Source of the DNA: Stenopsyche tienmushanensis
Lineage: Eukaryota > Arthropoda > Insecta > Trichoptera > Stenopsychidae
NCBI GenBank assembly: GCA_008973525.1
Contig: WACJ01000521.1
Coordinates: 1,302,001 to 1,366,000 of the forward strand
Direction of reading: 5' to 3'
Length of the DNA: 64,000 bases
Within the stretch, counting starts at the first letter, position 1. Every line of letters begins with the position of its first letter. The position numbers and the translations under genes were made by a program. The notes below the pieces were generated by a model. It worked only from the letters and a program-made list of their open reading frames with translations, did no database searches and was not told the DNA's origin. Positions 1 through 10,862 of the stretch are shown here, piece by piece.

Positions 1-239
1 TAAGTTCATGCATACCGTCTTCGCCGACACTTCAAATCTTATCTCACACCGACGAAACTCATCAAAATGAAAACAAACTTAGGTGGCTCAAAAATTCTCA
101 AACTTCTCAAAATAAGATAAATTAATTTTGATAAATAATTTGATTTTTGCGATATACCGACTTGAAGTACATACATATTATAAACATCAAGTACTAAAGT
201 AGTAAAAGTTTTATCGCATTCTACTTCCAATATATTTTA

Positions 240-700
240 CTTTGGTCTGTTTTTATGCGGATCTTTTTTATGCGATTTTGATATTATGCCATTTTAAAAA
301 ATAATGGAACTTATCCTTCATTTTTCTATAAAGAACAAAGCTTTTTTATGCTAATACGCATAAAAAAGTCTAAAATTGTCGGAAAAATATATTTGGGAAG
401 AAATGACTATCGGCGAAAACGAAGAATTAAATTTACAAAACATTAATACTTTACAGTCCGTGCGTTTCGCGCTAAGCTTCGCTGAAAGTCCAGGCGATTT
501 CGTAAGAAATTCATGAAACTCTACTTCTTTCGTAAAATTGATATAATTCTTAAACCAGCTAATAGATTGAAACGAAATTTTAGTCGTGCCTACAAAAGAG
601 CTTACTGCACAGATATATTTAAACAAAACAGAGGTTTTCAATGTATGGTGCGTGTATCAGCGCGACAAAATGCAAAAAGTAACTTTTTGATTTGAATTAT
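240..700 (-). repeat. Dispersed repeat with coding-like segment, copy 1
   Basis: On the minus strand, positions 641-351 read as about 96 codons with the peptide VSSFVGTTKISFQSI, then KNYINFTK and VEFH. A close relative lies at 19050-19289 (plus) and frame-broken relatives at about 31905-32160 and 12860-12960. Copies 1 and 2 differ mainly at third codon positions. The function is unknown; it may be part of an unidentified transposon protein or a repeated host gene fragment. The rest of 1-700 is AT-rich with nothing recognised. Confidence 0.5.
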
Positions 701-1204
701 ATAAAAAGGCATTTATCAAATGACACCCAAACACATGAACAAAAAATAAAGGCAACATTCAGTTGACGGCACTAGCATTCCTAGATTTTGGCTACCAATT
801 TTACCGAAAATTAAAGCACCAATGACCAGCTAAAAGATCTGAAAGTGTAAACAATCTCCAATGAAGACCACAAAGCAACGGCAATGGACGAAGGATGCTC
901 ACAAGGAGCACAGAAGTCAGGCATTTATTTTGATAATTAACGAGCACCATTCTTATCGCTGACCATTTTTTTTATTCCCCCTTTTTACTTCTTCAAAAGT
1001 AAACTGACAGATTTGCACAGCAACTCATTCCTTTTATTTTCGCAACACAATAATAGGCAAAAATAATTAAGCAACAGCAAGCAGATGCTATGCATGTTGG
1101 ACATAAGAAATTGAACATTTTTTTATTGATTTTTTTTAAATTAATTTGGACTTATGTATTATGTTTTAATGCACCTATATCTTGAGTCATATAAAAGCAA
1201 TTCA

Positions 1205-1310
1205 AACAGAATACTCGCGCGCTAGTGCAACCATCACGACGAGCGCGTGGGAGCGGGGCGCCGCCCGGGGGCTCTGCCCCGAGAGCGCCCCCGCTCCGAC
1301 GCTTTACATC
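1205..1310. other. GC-rich palindromic patch
   Basis: About 100 bp of very high GC in AT-rich surroundings. The arms GGAGCGGGG (1250-1258) and CCCCGCTCC (1289-1297) are inverted repeats enclosing a second smaller hairpin, GGGGGCTCTGCCCC (1267-1280). It could be a transposon terminus or part of an RNA-polymerase-III-type repeat, but no family is recognised. The flanking stretches 700-1200 and 1310-1900 hold no gene I can support. Confidence 0.4.
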
Positions 1311-1904
1311 AAGAGAAGCCAACTTTGGTGAATAGATTCACCATTATTTTCCAGCACGATAACGCGCGACCTCTGTTAACGAAATTGAAAAAAATTGCAT
1401 TGAGAAAAAAACCGCAATAAATTGTAAGAACATCTAATATTGACATAATTTACATTTACTTACTTATTAGTGTTTCTCGTGTATTTTTCGTTTGGACGAA
1501 AATGAGGCAGGGGCGCACTGACCGAGGGGCGCACTGGCCGAAGGGCGTAGGTGGTGTTGGTGCTGATGAAGCAATATAAGGAGATGATACAACGAGCGCC
1601 GAAACACTTTTTTTCGGGTATCCAAAAATGACTAATCGGGTCGACACTTAAAATTCTTACGAGCTTCATCGGGAACACTGATTATCCATAAAATTGGATC
1701 ACCGCTAAAGTGGAGATAAAGCATCGCTAATCAATTATTGTATCATGTTGCTTTGAATTAATGACATCGATGGTGTTATCTATCTCGAGCCAATTATGAG
1801 TAATGAAAGTATGTACATATTATCTCCAAACGAAGAATCGGGAACCCCATGAGAGATATCGAAAATGACTCATTGCGAATCTTATGTCAATTTACGTGTT
1901 AATG

Positions 1905-2055
1905 CATTTAGAGTAAAATGGTCAAGTAAAATAAAAATCACGTACAACTCTCATCTCATCACGGGTCGGTATCCTGCGTTTTGCGCCCCAATCCCTGTTG
2001 CGCCCGTGGCAGGCGCCTTCTTTGCCACGCTCTAGTTACGACCCTGCTATATTTT
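1905..2055. repeat. Dispersed repeat, partner at 44385-44540
   Basis: About 150 bp containing the phrases AGTAAAATAAAAA, GGGTCGGTAT and TTTGCCAC recurs in the same orientation at 44385-44540 with scattered mismatches. It abuts the end of the mariner remnant. No coding potential or known family is recognised. Confidence 0.5.
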
Positions 2056-2531
2056 ATCCCGAGTCTTTTTAAACGGTCTTTTACTGTCGACCAAGGATAG
2101 CCGATGTCTAGCGATAATTCTGTTATTGTTTTTCGAAGATCAGATTCTACCAGAGAATTTAATGCGTCATCGTCGATTATCGGGTATTATCCTGATTTTG
2201 GTTTATTTTTCAAATCTCTGTCGCCACTTTTGAATTGAATTGAATTTTTGAACCATCTATGGCATTTTCGAATATTCAAAATGTTGTCATATGTATCACA
2301 GATGCTCTGGGTAGCTTCTTTTGCTTTTAATCCTTTATCGAATAAAAACAGTAAACAAGATTGCAAATGGCTCTCATCAATTTCTGGCTTGAGAACATTT
2401 TCACTATGGCTAAAAAAATATAAAAATATTTGAAAAAGTAAAACAAACTGAAATGACACCAATCTTGACGTATTCACTCGACAGCAACCCGAGGCAAACT
2501 GACGGCAAAGACGCAACAAAAAAAAAGACAT
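2056..2531 (-). mobile_element. mariner transposon remnant (N-terminal part), beside D1
   Basis: The minus strand encodes the N-terminal helix-turn-helix part of a mariner transposase: KPEIDESHLQSCLLFLFDKG, then ICDTYDNILNIRKCHRWF and FKSGDRDLKNKPKSG. The catalytic DDE part is missing. The same element, more complete, lies at the same relative position downstream of D6 (27985-29100). The insertion therefore predates the duplication that produced D1 and D6. Confidence 0.8.
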
Positions 2532-2774
2532 TTCTTTCCGCTTTATCTAATACTTACACTGAACGAGGTATTTTTATAATATAAATATAAATAATAAATG
2601 TCCAATGTAAAATTTATTACACGAAATTTAGATATAATAAAATTCAACATAAAAAAAAATCAATGCTACATCTTTTCTTAATAAATTACTTTTATCAACC
2701 AATACGTGTTATACTCGTATATAAGTACCTCTTTTCACTAGCAAATCGTTTAATATATGATAAAATCTATTCTT

Positions 2775-2837
2775 TTAACTGCCAATGAATCATCAGCGCA
2801 TACAAATTCGACACGCCGGTGCGTCGTTGGCAGTTAA
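2775..2837. mobile_element. 55-bp MITE flanked by TTAA (piggyBac-type)
   Basis: A 55-bp element (2779-2833) begins CTGCCAATGA and ends TCGTTGGCAG (imperfect inverted repeats) and is bounded by TTAA on both sides. An equal-length copy in the opposite orientation, also TTAA-bounded, lies at 60702-60756 in a Bre1 intron. The matching site beside D6 (about 29280-29300) has a single TTAA and no insert. TTAA duplication is characteristic of piggyBac-superfamily elements. Confidence 0.7.
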
Positions 2838-2943
2838 AAGGTTAAACCTAAGATTTATTACATAAATGTTTACAAAATTGTGTTTTTAAAAAATGAAATA
2901 TTTTCACAAGATCTGTTTTATTGACACAATGGTATCATATAGC

Positions 2944-4461
2944 TTATTTACATTGAGAACCTTTTAGGTATAAACATTTTCGAAATGTTGAAGTATGTTG
3001 GGATATCTGGCGGCCTTTATTTGCAATTTCTTCAGTAACTTTAGTAAATACGTCTGATAAATGGTAATTATTACCGTATTGCAATAAACATTTACAAAGA
3101 GCATTAATGAACAAAGATCCATCGACTCGGTGCCTATATGACACAAATTCTTCAACTGTTGCAAAAAACACAATTAAATCAGCCTTCTCCTGTACGGGAG
3201 TGTTCGGTGGTCCATCTGCTTCAAGGGGTACATCTGAATTATCTATATTTCTTGATTCTTCTAACTCATACCATTGCATCTTATCATGTCCTCTGCAGGC
3301 TTGAACAAGTAAAATTTTTGGTCTATCAATTAAATTTTTTGTTTCAAGTACATTTTTAATTAGACCTATCTCTAAATGTTGACCATCACTGCCAAACACA
3401 CCTCTGTTATCTCCATGAGATAAAATACATACACCAAAAGCACTGTGACTTTCTTTCACAGATTCAGCGTACTCCTTAATCTCTTTTAAAATATCCTCCG
3501 CCTTTAGATCATCGAAAACGATCGGTGTGAAACCATATGAACTCCAGCAATTCTTTAATTCTTCCACATCTTTTTCTGTTCCACTTCGGACCTTAAATGC
3601 ATTATTAATAAAGGTTTTATGGTTGAATATTAGAAACCAACCCAATGAGTTTTTATCAATAATTGGATATACGCCGTCTTCCTCGGTTGATATGCCTTTT
3701 TCATTTATAGAATTTGTACTTTCAGGTGCATTTTTTCCATCAATTTTTATAAGGGCTAATTGCCTGTCATTTAAAAAATCTATGACAGAATTCAATGCAT
3801 CATGAAGCTGAAAGAAATTGTTCGTTTTCAGGAAATTACAAATAATATCCAAATTGCTTTTTTCTTGTGTCTGAGTGCGCTTCATCTCGGGAGGTGACCA
3901 AGTTCCCACTGTTATGATTTCATCCTTCATCATGTGTAGTAAAAATAATTCCAAATGATTCTTGTGCTCTTTGATAGCAATCTTTGAAATATCAAGCACA
4001 TTATTGATGAAATTTTCAGTATCTTTTATTAAGAACTCTTCGCACATACCGAACAGAGCTTTCTTTACGGGATGGATAAAAATTGACTTATTAAGTTGAT
4101 TAGGTGAAAAATGATCTTTTACCTGTTGGAGATCAAAATTTAAGTCCTTAATCTCTCTGTAAGCTTTGATGATCGCCAATCCTTCGAGTAGAGTTTCTTT
4201 CCAATATTGTTCACCACCCTTGGCCCAATCTTCCAGTAAATTTATACGAGGTGAATCCTCTTTACAACCATCGACGAGCATTTCCAGTTGCTCAATGGCG
4301 ATATTAACGTCATCGTACAGAAGAAAGACAAGAGAAACTTTTTCGCAGTCGGTCAAGTTATCTTCAATGTCAGATACCGTCTCCAATTCGATATCTCCTG
4401 TGCTGATGAGACGATGAGAGTCAGCTATTTCACTCGAAGGTGAGGACTCAACCTTCGCCAT
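2944..4461 (-). CDS. Dredd: Dredd-like initiator caspase D1 (catalytic residues intact)
   Basis: 505 codons from the ATG at 4461; single exon. The N-terminal ~230 residues resemble the Dredd prodomain (VFLLYDD, YWKETLLEGLAIIKAY, IHPVKKALFGMCEEF, LELFLLHMM). The p20 follows, with the S1-pocket segment RSGTEKDVEEL, catalytic His349 in ILSHG and catalytic Cys389 in QACRG (codon 3295-3297). The p10 carries VSYRHRVDGSLF. The linker has LEAD before GPP, a plausible initiator-caspase cleavage site. An AATAAA lies about 22 nt past the stop (2917-2922, minus). Dredd cleaves Imd and activates Relish in insect Imd signalling. The frame stays open upstream to 4563 through a hydrophobic stretch without an ATG. 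The p10 and 3' flank are nearly the same as in D6. Likely an active paralogue. Confidence 0.85.
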   Translation of the reverse strand: MAKVESSPSSEIADSHRLISTGDIELETVSDIEDNLTDCEKVSLVFLLYDDVNIAIEQLEMLVDGCKEDSPRINLLEDWAKGGEQYWKETLLEGLAIIKAYREIKDLNFDLQQVKDHFSPNQLNKSIFIHPVKKALFGMCEEFLIKDTENFINNVLDISKIAIKEHKNHLELFLLHMMKDEIITVGTWSPPEMKRTQTQEKSNLDIICNFLKTNNFFQLHDALNSVIDFLNDRQLALIKIDGKNAPESTNSINEKGISTEEDGVYPIIDKNSLGWFLIFNHKTFINNAFKVRSGTEKDVEELKNCWSSYGFTPIVFDDLKAEDILKEIKEYAESVKESHSAFGVCILSHGDNRGVFGSDGQHLEIGLIKNVLETKNLIDRPKILLVQACRGHDKMQWYELEESRNIDNSDVPLEADGPPNTPVQEKADLIVFFATVEEFVSYRHRVDGSLFINALCKCLLQYGNNYHLSDVFTKVTEEIANKGRQISQHTSTFRKCLYLKGSQCK

Positions 4462-4563
4462 ATTTGTGGCCACACCTAACACTGTGATGACACTGAGGCT
4501 GATAAGATATAATATCACGAAGATATACTTAGACAGTTGATAGAAATTTTTAAATGCAGTCAC

Positions 4564-7021
4564 TTTTATACAATTGTTATCAAACCTTAAATAACATTAT
4601 TCAAATAATCACAAATAACTTTTTTTAAAACACTCTTTCAGGCCCTTATGTTTCATCCTATTGAGAAATCGATTTACCGATGTCGTTCCAATGGATTCTA
4701 TGTTGAGTATGAAGTGATATGTTTATCTTTAGTATAGATTATAACAGTTTGAGTACTACGTCAAATTTCACAAATTCTTATCAAAAATGCGTCGCAAAAA
4801 ATTACTAACCATAACAAGCAAATTTGGTAGCACGCAAAATAAAAAAAACTTCATAAAGTAAATCGAGTTTTTTTGTTGTTTAAGAATAATCGCATATGAA
4901 ACTATTACATACAAAATAAAATATATGCAAACACGTCGAGTATACTTTTTTTTTAATTGTATCGTCTATATATCGTCACGCCGCATTTTTGGCAATTCCT
5001 CGCTAAAATGTAACGATGCTTTTCACTAAAACGTTTAAATTAGGTAATCATTTTTTTAGTTGAAGAATCGATCAGAAAACTTACAAAAGGATTATATATC
5101 TATGCAGCTGTAATAATAATTACAAAATGCAGAAGGCAAATACACTCAAACATTTTTTTATGTAACTTTGTTGTGCGATTTCGAAGTTATGCGGTTTTTT
5201 TTAAAGCAATTTCTTCATTTTTTAAATTCCATAAAGAGTTTTCATCGAGATCTTTTGGATAAAATATAAAATTAATCTTCAACGCTAACCTAAATTTGAA
5301 AAAAATTATAATTTGGGAGTGTTTAAATCATATTGCATCTGCTATCGATGAATTACGACCACGCCCTTTATTCTGGTTTAGATTTTTGAAAAAAATGCTT
5401 TTGTTTTTTTTCCATTTTTCCAATTTATTGACTTTTAAAAATACTTTTTCCAAAGGAATTTCCAAAATTCCAACTAATTACGGAGCTATAGCTATTTTAG
5501 TGACGCGGTGATTAAGCCGGTCCTACCAGAATGAAATCTTTAAACGCGTTTTTCTCTTAACTACTTTTTTCAACGCGGTTGACTCATGTATCATATCTCA
5601 TGTTCTAAATTGATTTTCTTCAAATTTGGTACAAACCTTTTCTATATAACTCTCTATTGTTTTTACCAGATTTAGGTCAAAATTTAATTTTTAATTTAAA
5701 AAAAAACTGAAAAAATAAGACCAAAAAATGACTTTTTTTTAAACAGTCGCCATTTTGTGAAAATATTTTTTTTATGTAGGGACATCTTTACCAATTAAGA
5801 ATTATATTGTTTAGAAAGAGTACGTAGAACAATGATGTCACTGACACTGGGCAGCGAGCGATTTTGAATTACATATATCGAAAATCGCAAAAAAAATCAT
5901 TCAGCGATGATAGCTTAATTATTTCTCTAGTTAATGTCTGGCATTAGAAAACCCTAAAATTTTACCAATAATGCGAGACATCCTTAAAATGTTACCAAAA
6001 ATGTTAATAGCCTTAATTTTTTATTAACTTTTTTTATGCGATTTTGGATATATTTTATAAAGCTGTTTCAAAGTTATGCGGTTTTTAAAATCCACGGAAC
6101 GCATCTTCACTTTTTCTAGAAGTATACAAACCTGGTTCCATTACAAATTAATACAATACAAATGCAAACAAATTTGTACTTCATTTTAGATATTTATTAT
6201 CCAAAATATAATAAATGTGCCCATACTTTAATTTAGTTTATCATATTTCAGTTGCCTTTGTGTGCATTTTTCCTGTGTGCAATTGGCTTGTATTCATATT
6301 TCTGGATAATAAAAACCCGACAAAAAAGGAATTAATATAAAGAAATCCCCCCTGGAAATAGAAAAATAAAAAAACAACGATGGAATCTAAAAAATCTAAC
6401 TTTCTATTATAATTATGAAATATAATATTGAAACTGTGTTTTTCATGACAGTATTTAATATTTTTATTAAAAATATATCATTATAAAAATTCGATATAGA
6501 GTTGAGCTTTTGTTTCGCTGATTTCTTAATTTCAAACTATGCATTGAAGTAAATATATATGATGACCCCATCGAATTTGCAAGGGTAGATTGCAAAAGTG
6601 GCTTTTGAATGTGAGCTATATTGACGCCGCAAGAAGTCATTTTTTTATTCACGCTTTTAGTGTTATATCTTAAGTAGAAGATATACATATGATTGTAGTA
6701 TAAATAAAATATGTCAGATATAAAATATAAACATTTATAAAATTCAATATAAAAAGATATATATTTTAATTTAAAAAAAAGCTTATTTTCGTTTTTATAA
6801 AATCGAAATAGCATCATGAAATATTTCAGGACATTTGTATGATCAACGCTAGGTCTTCGGCATGAAAAAATAATCTCTAGGAGATAATTTGAAGAAAATT
6901 AAAAGAGTATTAAAATAATATCACATTAATGCTACTAAAATAATTTATAAATATGTAGAATTAAAAATGAAAAACATAATGTGTTGCACAAACTTAAATT
7001 ACAACAATAGCATTTAGCTTA
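4564..7021. other. Intergenic, AT-rich, D1 5' flank to D2 3' flank
   Basis: No gene is supported. Related AT-rich phrases with TTTATGCGATTT occur at about 265-340, 5150-5240 and 6030-6130, marking a low-copy dispersed repeat. From about 6600 to 7021 the sequence matches the 3' flank of D8 (34795-35191), including AAATAAAATATGTCAGATAT, so that part belongs to the D2/D8 duplication rather than to new sequence. Confidence 0.6.
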
Positions 7022-8464
7022 TTAAGCATTACGTTTTAAATAAAAATATTTTCGCAATGTTGAAGTATGTTCGGATATCTGTAAACCTTTATCTGCAATT
7101 TTTTGATTAACTTTTGTAAATATATCTAATAAATGGTTTTCATTGCCGTATTTCACTAAACATTCGCAAAGCACTTGAATAAAAAGAGATCCTTCGTCTC
7201 TGTGCCTGTATGACACAAAATCATCAACAGTCGCACAAAATACAACCAAATCAGCTTTTTCAGGTATGGAGTACGGTTTAAGGTATTTACTTAATTTATT
7301 TGTGATAACTGGTTTTCTTCTGTTTAAGTAATTCATCTCATTCTCTTCTCTGCAGGTCTGAACTAATAACATTTTTTCAAGATTTTCATCTAAATTATCT
7401 GTAATACAAGGATCTATCGTATAATATTCCATCATTTTTCTTCCTCTGGCAGCTTGAATTAGTAAAATTTTTGGTTTATCAATTAAATTTTCTGTGTGAA
7501 GTGAATCTTTAATTTCATTCTTCAATACAAGTATACCATCACTGCCAAACACGCCACTGCTTACTCCATGAGATAAAATACATACACCAAAAGCACTGTG
7601 CTTATCTTCCACATATTCAGTGTACCTCTTAATCTCTTTTAAAACATCCTCCGCTTTCAGATCATTAAAAACGACCGGCGTGAAACCATATGAACTCCAG
7701 CATTTTTCTAATTCTATTACATCTTTTTCTGTTCCTCGTCGTTCAGTCAATTCGGGTTTACTTGTAACGAAATTTTTATGGTTGAATATTAGAAACCAAC
7801 CCAATGAAGTTACATCAAGGATCGGATATATATTGTCTTCTTCGTACAATACGCTGGTTTCATTCATAGAAGTTGTACTTTTAGATACATTTTCTGCATC
7901 TGTTTCATTATTGGATGTGTTATTTACAACATTTTTGATGGAATTCAACATATCATGGAGCGACAAGAAATTGTTCATTTTCAGGAAATTACAAATAATA
8001 TCCAAATTGCTTTTTTCTTGTGCCTGAGTGCGCGTCTTCTCAAGAGGTGACCAAGTTCCCACTGTTATGATCTCATTCTTCATCATGTGTAGTAAAAATA
8101 ATTCCAAATAATCGCAATGATTTTTAATAGCAATCTCAGAATTATCAAGCACATCCCTGATGAATTTTTTGGTGTCTTTAATCAAGAACTCTTCGCGCAT
8201 ACCGAACAGAGCTTTTTTTACGGGATGGATAAAAAATGACTTATCGAGTTGATCAGGTGAAAAATGATCTTTTACTTGTTGGGGATAATAATTTAAGTCT
8301 TTAATCTCTTTATAGGCTTTGATGATCGCCAATCCTTCGAGTAGGGTTTCTTTCCAATATTGCTGTTCACCACCCTTGGCCCAATCTTTCAGTAAATTCA
8401 AACGACGTGAATCCTTTTCACGATGACCGACGAGCATTTCCAGTCGCTCAATGGCGGCATTTAC

Positions 8465-8481
8465 GTCATCGTATAGAAGAA
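8465..8481. repeat. Left target-site duplication of the LINE in D2
   Basis: GTCATCGTATAGAAGAA, repeated exactly at 9952-9968. It encodes part of the LLYDD motif of the caspase prodomain and appears once in uninterrupted paralogues. Confidence 0.95.
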
Positions 8482-9951
8482 CTGCGCCCTTGAGATGATA
8501 AGCGACTGGAGTCGCATGAACAAATTAACGTTCTCGGCCTCCAAGTCGCAAGGACTCATGCTCAGGGGTCGGCTTAAGCGATCCCCTCGGCCTCGAATGG
8601 GCGGTGACGTGGTCAAGTTTGTGAACTCGGCCCCCTATCTGGGCATCACTCTGGATGACTCCTGCGGCTTCGTGATTCACGCCCGCCGCGCGGTAGAAAA
8701 AGCGGCAAATGCCTTTGGTAGACTGTCGAGGATTGCGGCGAGCGATTGGGGTATCAGAGGCCGCCCCCTGTTGACTGCGTACAAGGGTATCTTCCTCAGT
8801 ATTTCAGCGTACGCAGCGGGAGCATGGGCGCACAGGGTCGGCATCCAGCTGGTGAAGCAGATTCTGCTACGAGGCCAGAGGTCGGCTTTAATACTTCTAT
8901 CGAAGGCGTACCGTACGGCCTCGACCGACTGTCTGCCGGTGCTGGCGGGCGTCATGCCCCTGGATTTGGAAATCCAATGTCGAGCGGCGAGGTTCCTCGC
9001 AGAAAACGGTGAGACCCCAGAAATCGGCGGCAGGAGCATCCCGATCGACGCAGGTTCCTCTGACGCGCTCGGCGATCTTCGTCGACGCGCGAAAGAGGCT
9101 TCGTTAGTTAGCTGGCAGGAGAGGTGGTCCGAGTCTACTTCCGGCCGCCACCTCTCAAAGTTCTTCCCCTCGGTTAGAAACCGCCTGCGTTGCCGCTGGG
9201 TCGTTCCAGATTTCTGGACGTCCCAGTTCCTCACAGGGCACGGGCGCTTTAGGGCTTCGTTGTATAGGTTCAAACTATCCCCGGTTTCGGAGTGTCCATG
9301 CGGCGATCCGGATATGGACGCAGACCACGTTCTGTGGACATGTCCGGGCATGGCGTCCGATCGCGAGGCGCTCTTTCGTAGTGTCAGCGGCCCGAAAGTC
9401 GGGCCGGTTGGGCACACAGACCTGGTGGCCACTCCCTCCTCATTCAGGGCATTCAGGGTATTCTGTAGCATTTTTGGACAAAAATGCGTTCCTGGGGGCT
9501 ACTATGATCCCATCGATCATGATAGCACCCCCAGCGGCTAGCTCAATCAGGTGGCTCGCGCCAAGAGCGTCGCGAGCGAGACTAGGCAACCCCCCCCCCT
9601 CTCCCATAATGTATATATATATATCTATTATACTTCTTTCTTTTATTTTTTTTTATTTTTTTAATTTTATTTATTCATTTATTTATTTATTTTATTATTA
9701 TTATTTTATTTTATTTTTTTCTTTTTCAATATCTATGTATATATTTTAGTTAGGTCTAATTGATAAATTCAAGTACCTAGCTAGCTTCCCCCCGCGCTTA
9801 GAGCGTAAGTGGCCATCGGTGTTGAGAAAGAGTGGGTCCTCGCAGACAGTATAATTTCAGGTTTTGCACCTTGGGTGCACTTTTGTTGAGCGGGCTGGCA
9901 TGGTCCCGAATAGCGGGACCAATAAACAGCTCGGGTAAGAGGTGGGTCACT
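8482..9951 (+). mobile_element. 5'-truncated R1-clade LINE inserted in D2
   Basis: The plus strand encodes a 348-codon open frame (8495-9541) covering the C-terminal part of an R1-type ORF2: LTAYKGIFLSISAYAAGAW, the KAYRTASTDCLPVLAGVMP region typical of the clade, QFLTGHGRF, and a terminal CPCG-x8-H-x4-C zinc-binding motif. The catalytic FADD region is missing, so the copy is 5'-truncated and not autonomous. The 3' UTR (9545-9951) is T-rich with an AT microsatellite and lacks a terminal poly(A). Both ends abut a perfect 17-bp target-site duplication. GC is much higher than in the caspase sequence around it. Confidence 0.9.
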
Positions 9952-9968
9952 GTCATCGTATAGAAGAA
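9952..9968. repeat. Right target-site duplication of the LINE in D2
   Basis: A 17-bp exact match to 8465-8481. After it, caspase coding sequence resumes in the expected frame. Confidence 0.95.
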
Positions 9969-10229
9969 AGATAAGAGAAACTTTTTTGCATTCGGTCAAA
10001 TTATTTTCAATTTCAGCTAACGTCTCCAATTTGATATCTGCTGTGCTGACGAAACGATGAAAGTCAGCAATTTCATATGAAGACAAGGACCCACCGCACT
10101 ACATATTTGTGGCCACACCTAACACTGTGATAACACTAAGGTTGATAAGATGTAATATCATGGAGATATATTTTGGCAGTTGGCATTACTTGGTAAATGG
10201 GGTCACATTATCCAATTGTTGCCAAAAAG

Positions 10230-10480
10230 TTAAAACCAACCGTTTGTACTGGGCCTCCTCCCCCCAATTGTCCAGGCCCGGACATGCAACGTCCCAAAGT
10301 TGGGTTTATACCGTGCTAATGAATTGCTTTTGGTTATACAATATTTTTCCGTGTGGTGCACACCGGTTGATTATAAATGAGAAGGACGCAAGCAGTCCAC
10401 ACCCAGCTGTCTATGTGAGAAGTATGCACGCATACCCTGTGTGTCCATGTGCTTTATTGATGCTCGCACCGTTTTTAAAA
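10230..10480 (-). mobile_element. RTE-type LINE 3' fragment upstream of D2
   Basis: The minus strand holds the tail of an RTE-type ORF (NWGEEAQYK) within about 130 bp of the D2 start. The next part, 10340-10480 (GATTATAAATGAGAAGGACG, CTGTCTATGTGAGAAGTATG), is repeated at about 18640-18740 and 31670-31800. This is a co-duplicated unit that sits upstream of several caspase copies. Confidence 0.55.
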
Positions 10481-10862
10481 ATAATTACATTAAGTTAATT
10501 AATTGAAAATTAGTTACTTTTAAAAATATATTAATTATGGTCGTTTATAACAACCGAATGCTTAGCAAGTATTATATATAACAAATCGACGGTTATAGTG
10601 CAAGTGCAAATAAGTTGACATTTTTTATTGCAATCGGATGAACGGTATGGCAGCGCATTAAATATGAACAAACAAAGATTTATTGTTATATATTAGATTA
10701 TTTTTATCACACAATAATAAGCATCTCTTTACAAGAATATAGTTAAACATGTGATTAAATGTAGTAAATGGAATATTAAAAAATATAATATATACTTGGT
10801 CCAAAGAATGCCGTGCAAAAGCAGAGGTCTATACAGTAATTATAAAAACGGCTTATTAAGCA
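10481..10862. other. Intergenic, 3' flank of D3
   Basis: AT-rich. 10620-10862 matches 16650-16877 beside D4, including the phrase ATGAACGGTATGGCAGCGCA. This marks D3 and D4 as recent duplicates in their 3' parts. No gene is supported. Confidence 0.6.

Larger units (their letters stand above)
7022..10104 (-). pseudogene. Dredd-like caspase pseudogene D2, split by a LINE
   Basis: The coding pieces are 10104-9969 and 8481-7022; an R1-type LINE sits between them. The 5' piece starts ATG at 10102-10104 followed at once by a TAG codon (10099-10101). The 3' piece runs open from LLYDDVNAAIERLEM to the stop. His is kept (ILSHG), but the catalytic pentapeptide is QAARG (Ala codon GCC, 7448-7450). About 32 residues later a second related motif, QTCRE, keeps a Cys (7352-7354), so the active-site segment is internally duplicated. 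The N-terminal half is nearly the same as D5, while the p10 (ATVDDFVSYRH) and 3' flank match D8, implying recombination or gene conversion. Full-length Dredd-type protein cannot be made from this locus. Confidence 0.85.

Noticed and set aside
2775..2837. CRISPR-like or terminator palindrome
   Set aside because: Eukaryotic setting, TTAA borders, and a second copy with the same borders identify it as a MITE.
6467..6817. Hydrophobic small proteins in the caspase 3' flanks (also 16275-16682, 20466-20711, 33243-33461)
   Set aside because: They are AT-rich flank sequence kept similar by segmental duplication, with no ATG-supported conserved product or motif.
8677..9471. Long open frame on the minus strand across the LINE in D2
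   Set aside because: It is the antisense of the R1-type coding frame; GC-rich composition keeps it open and it has no family motif.
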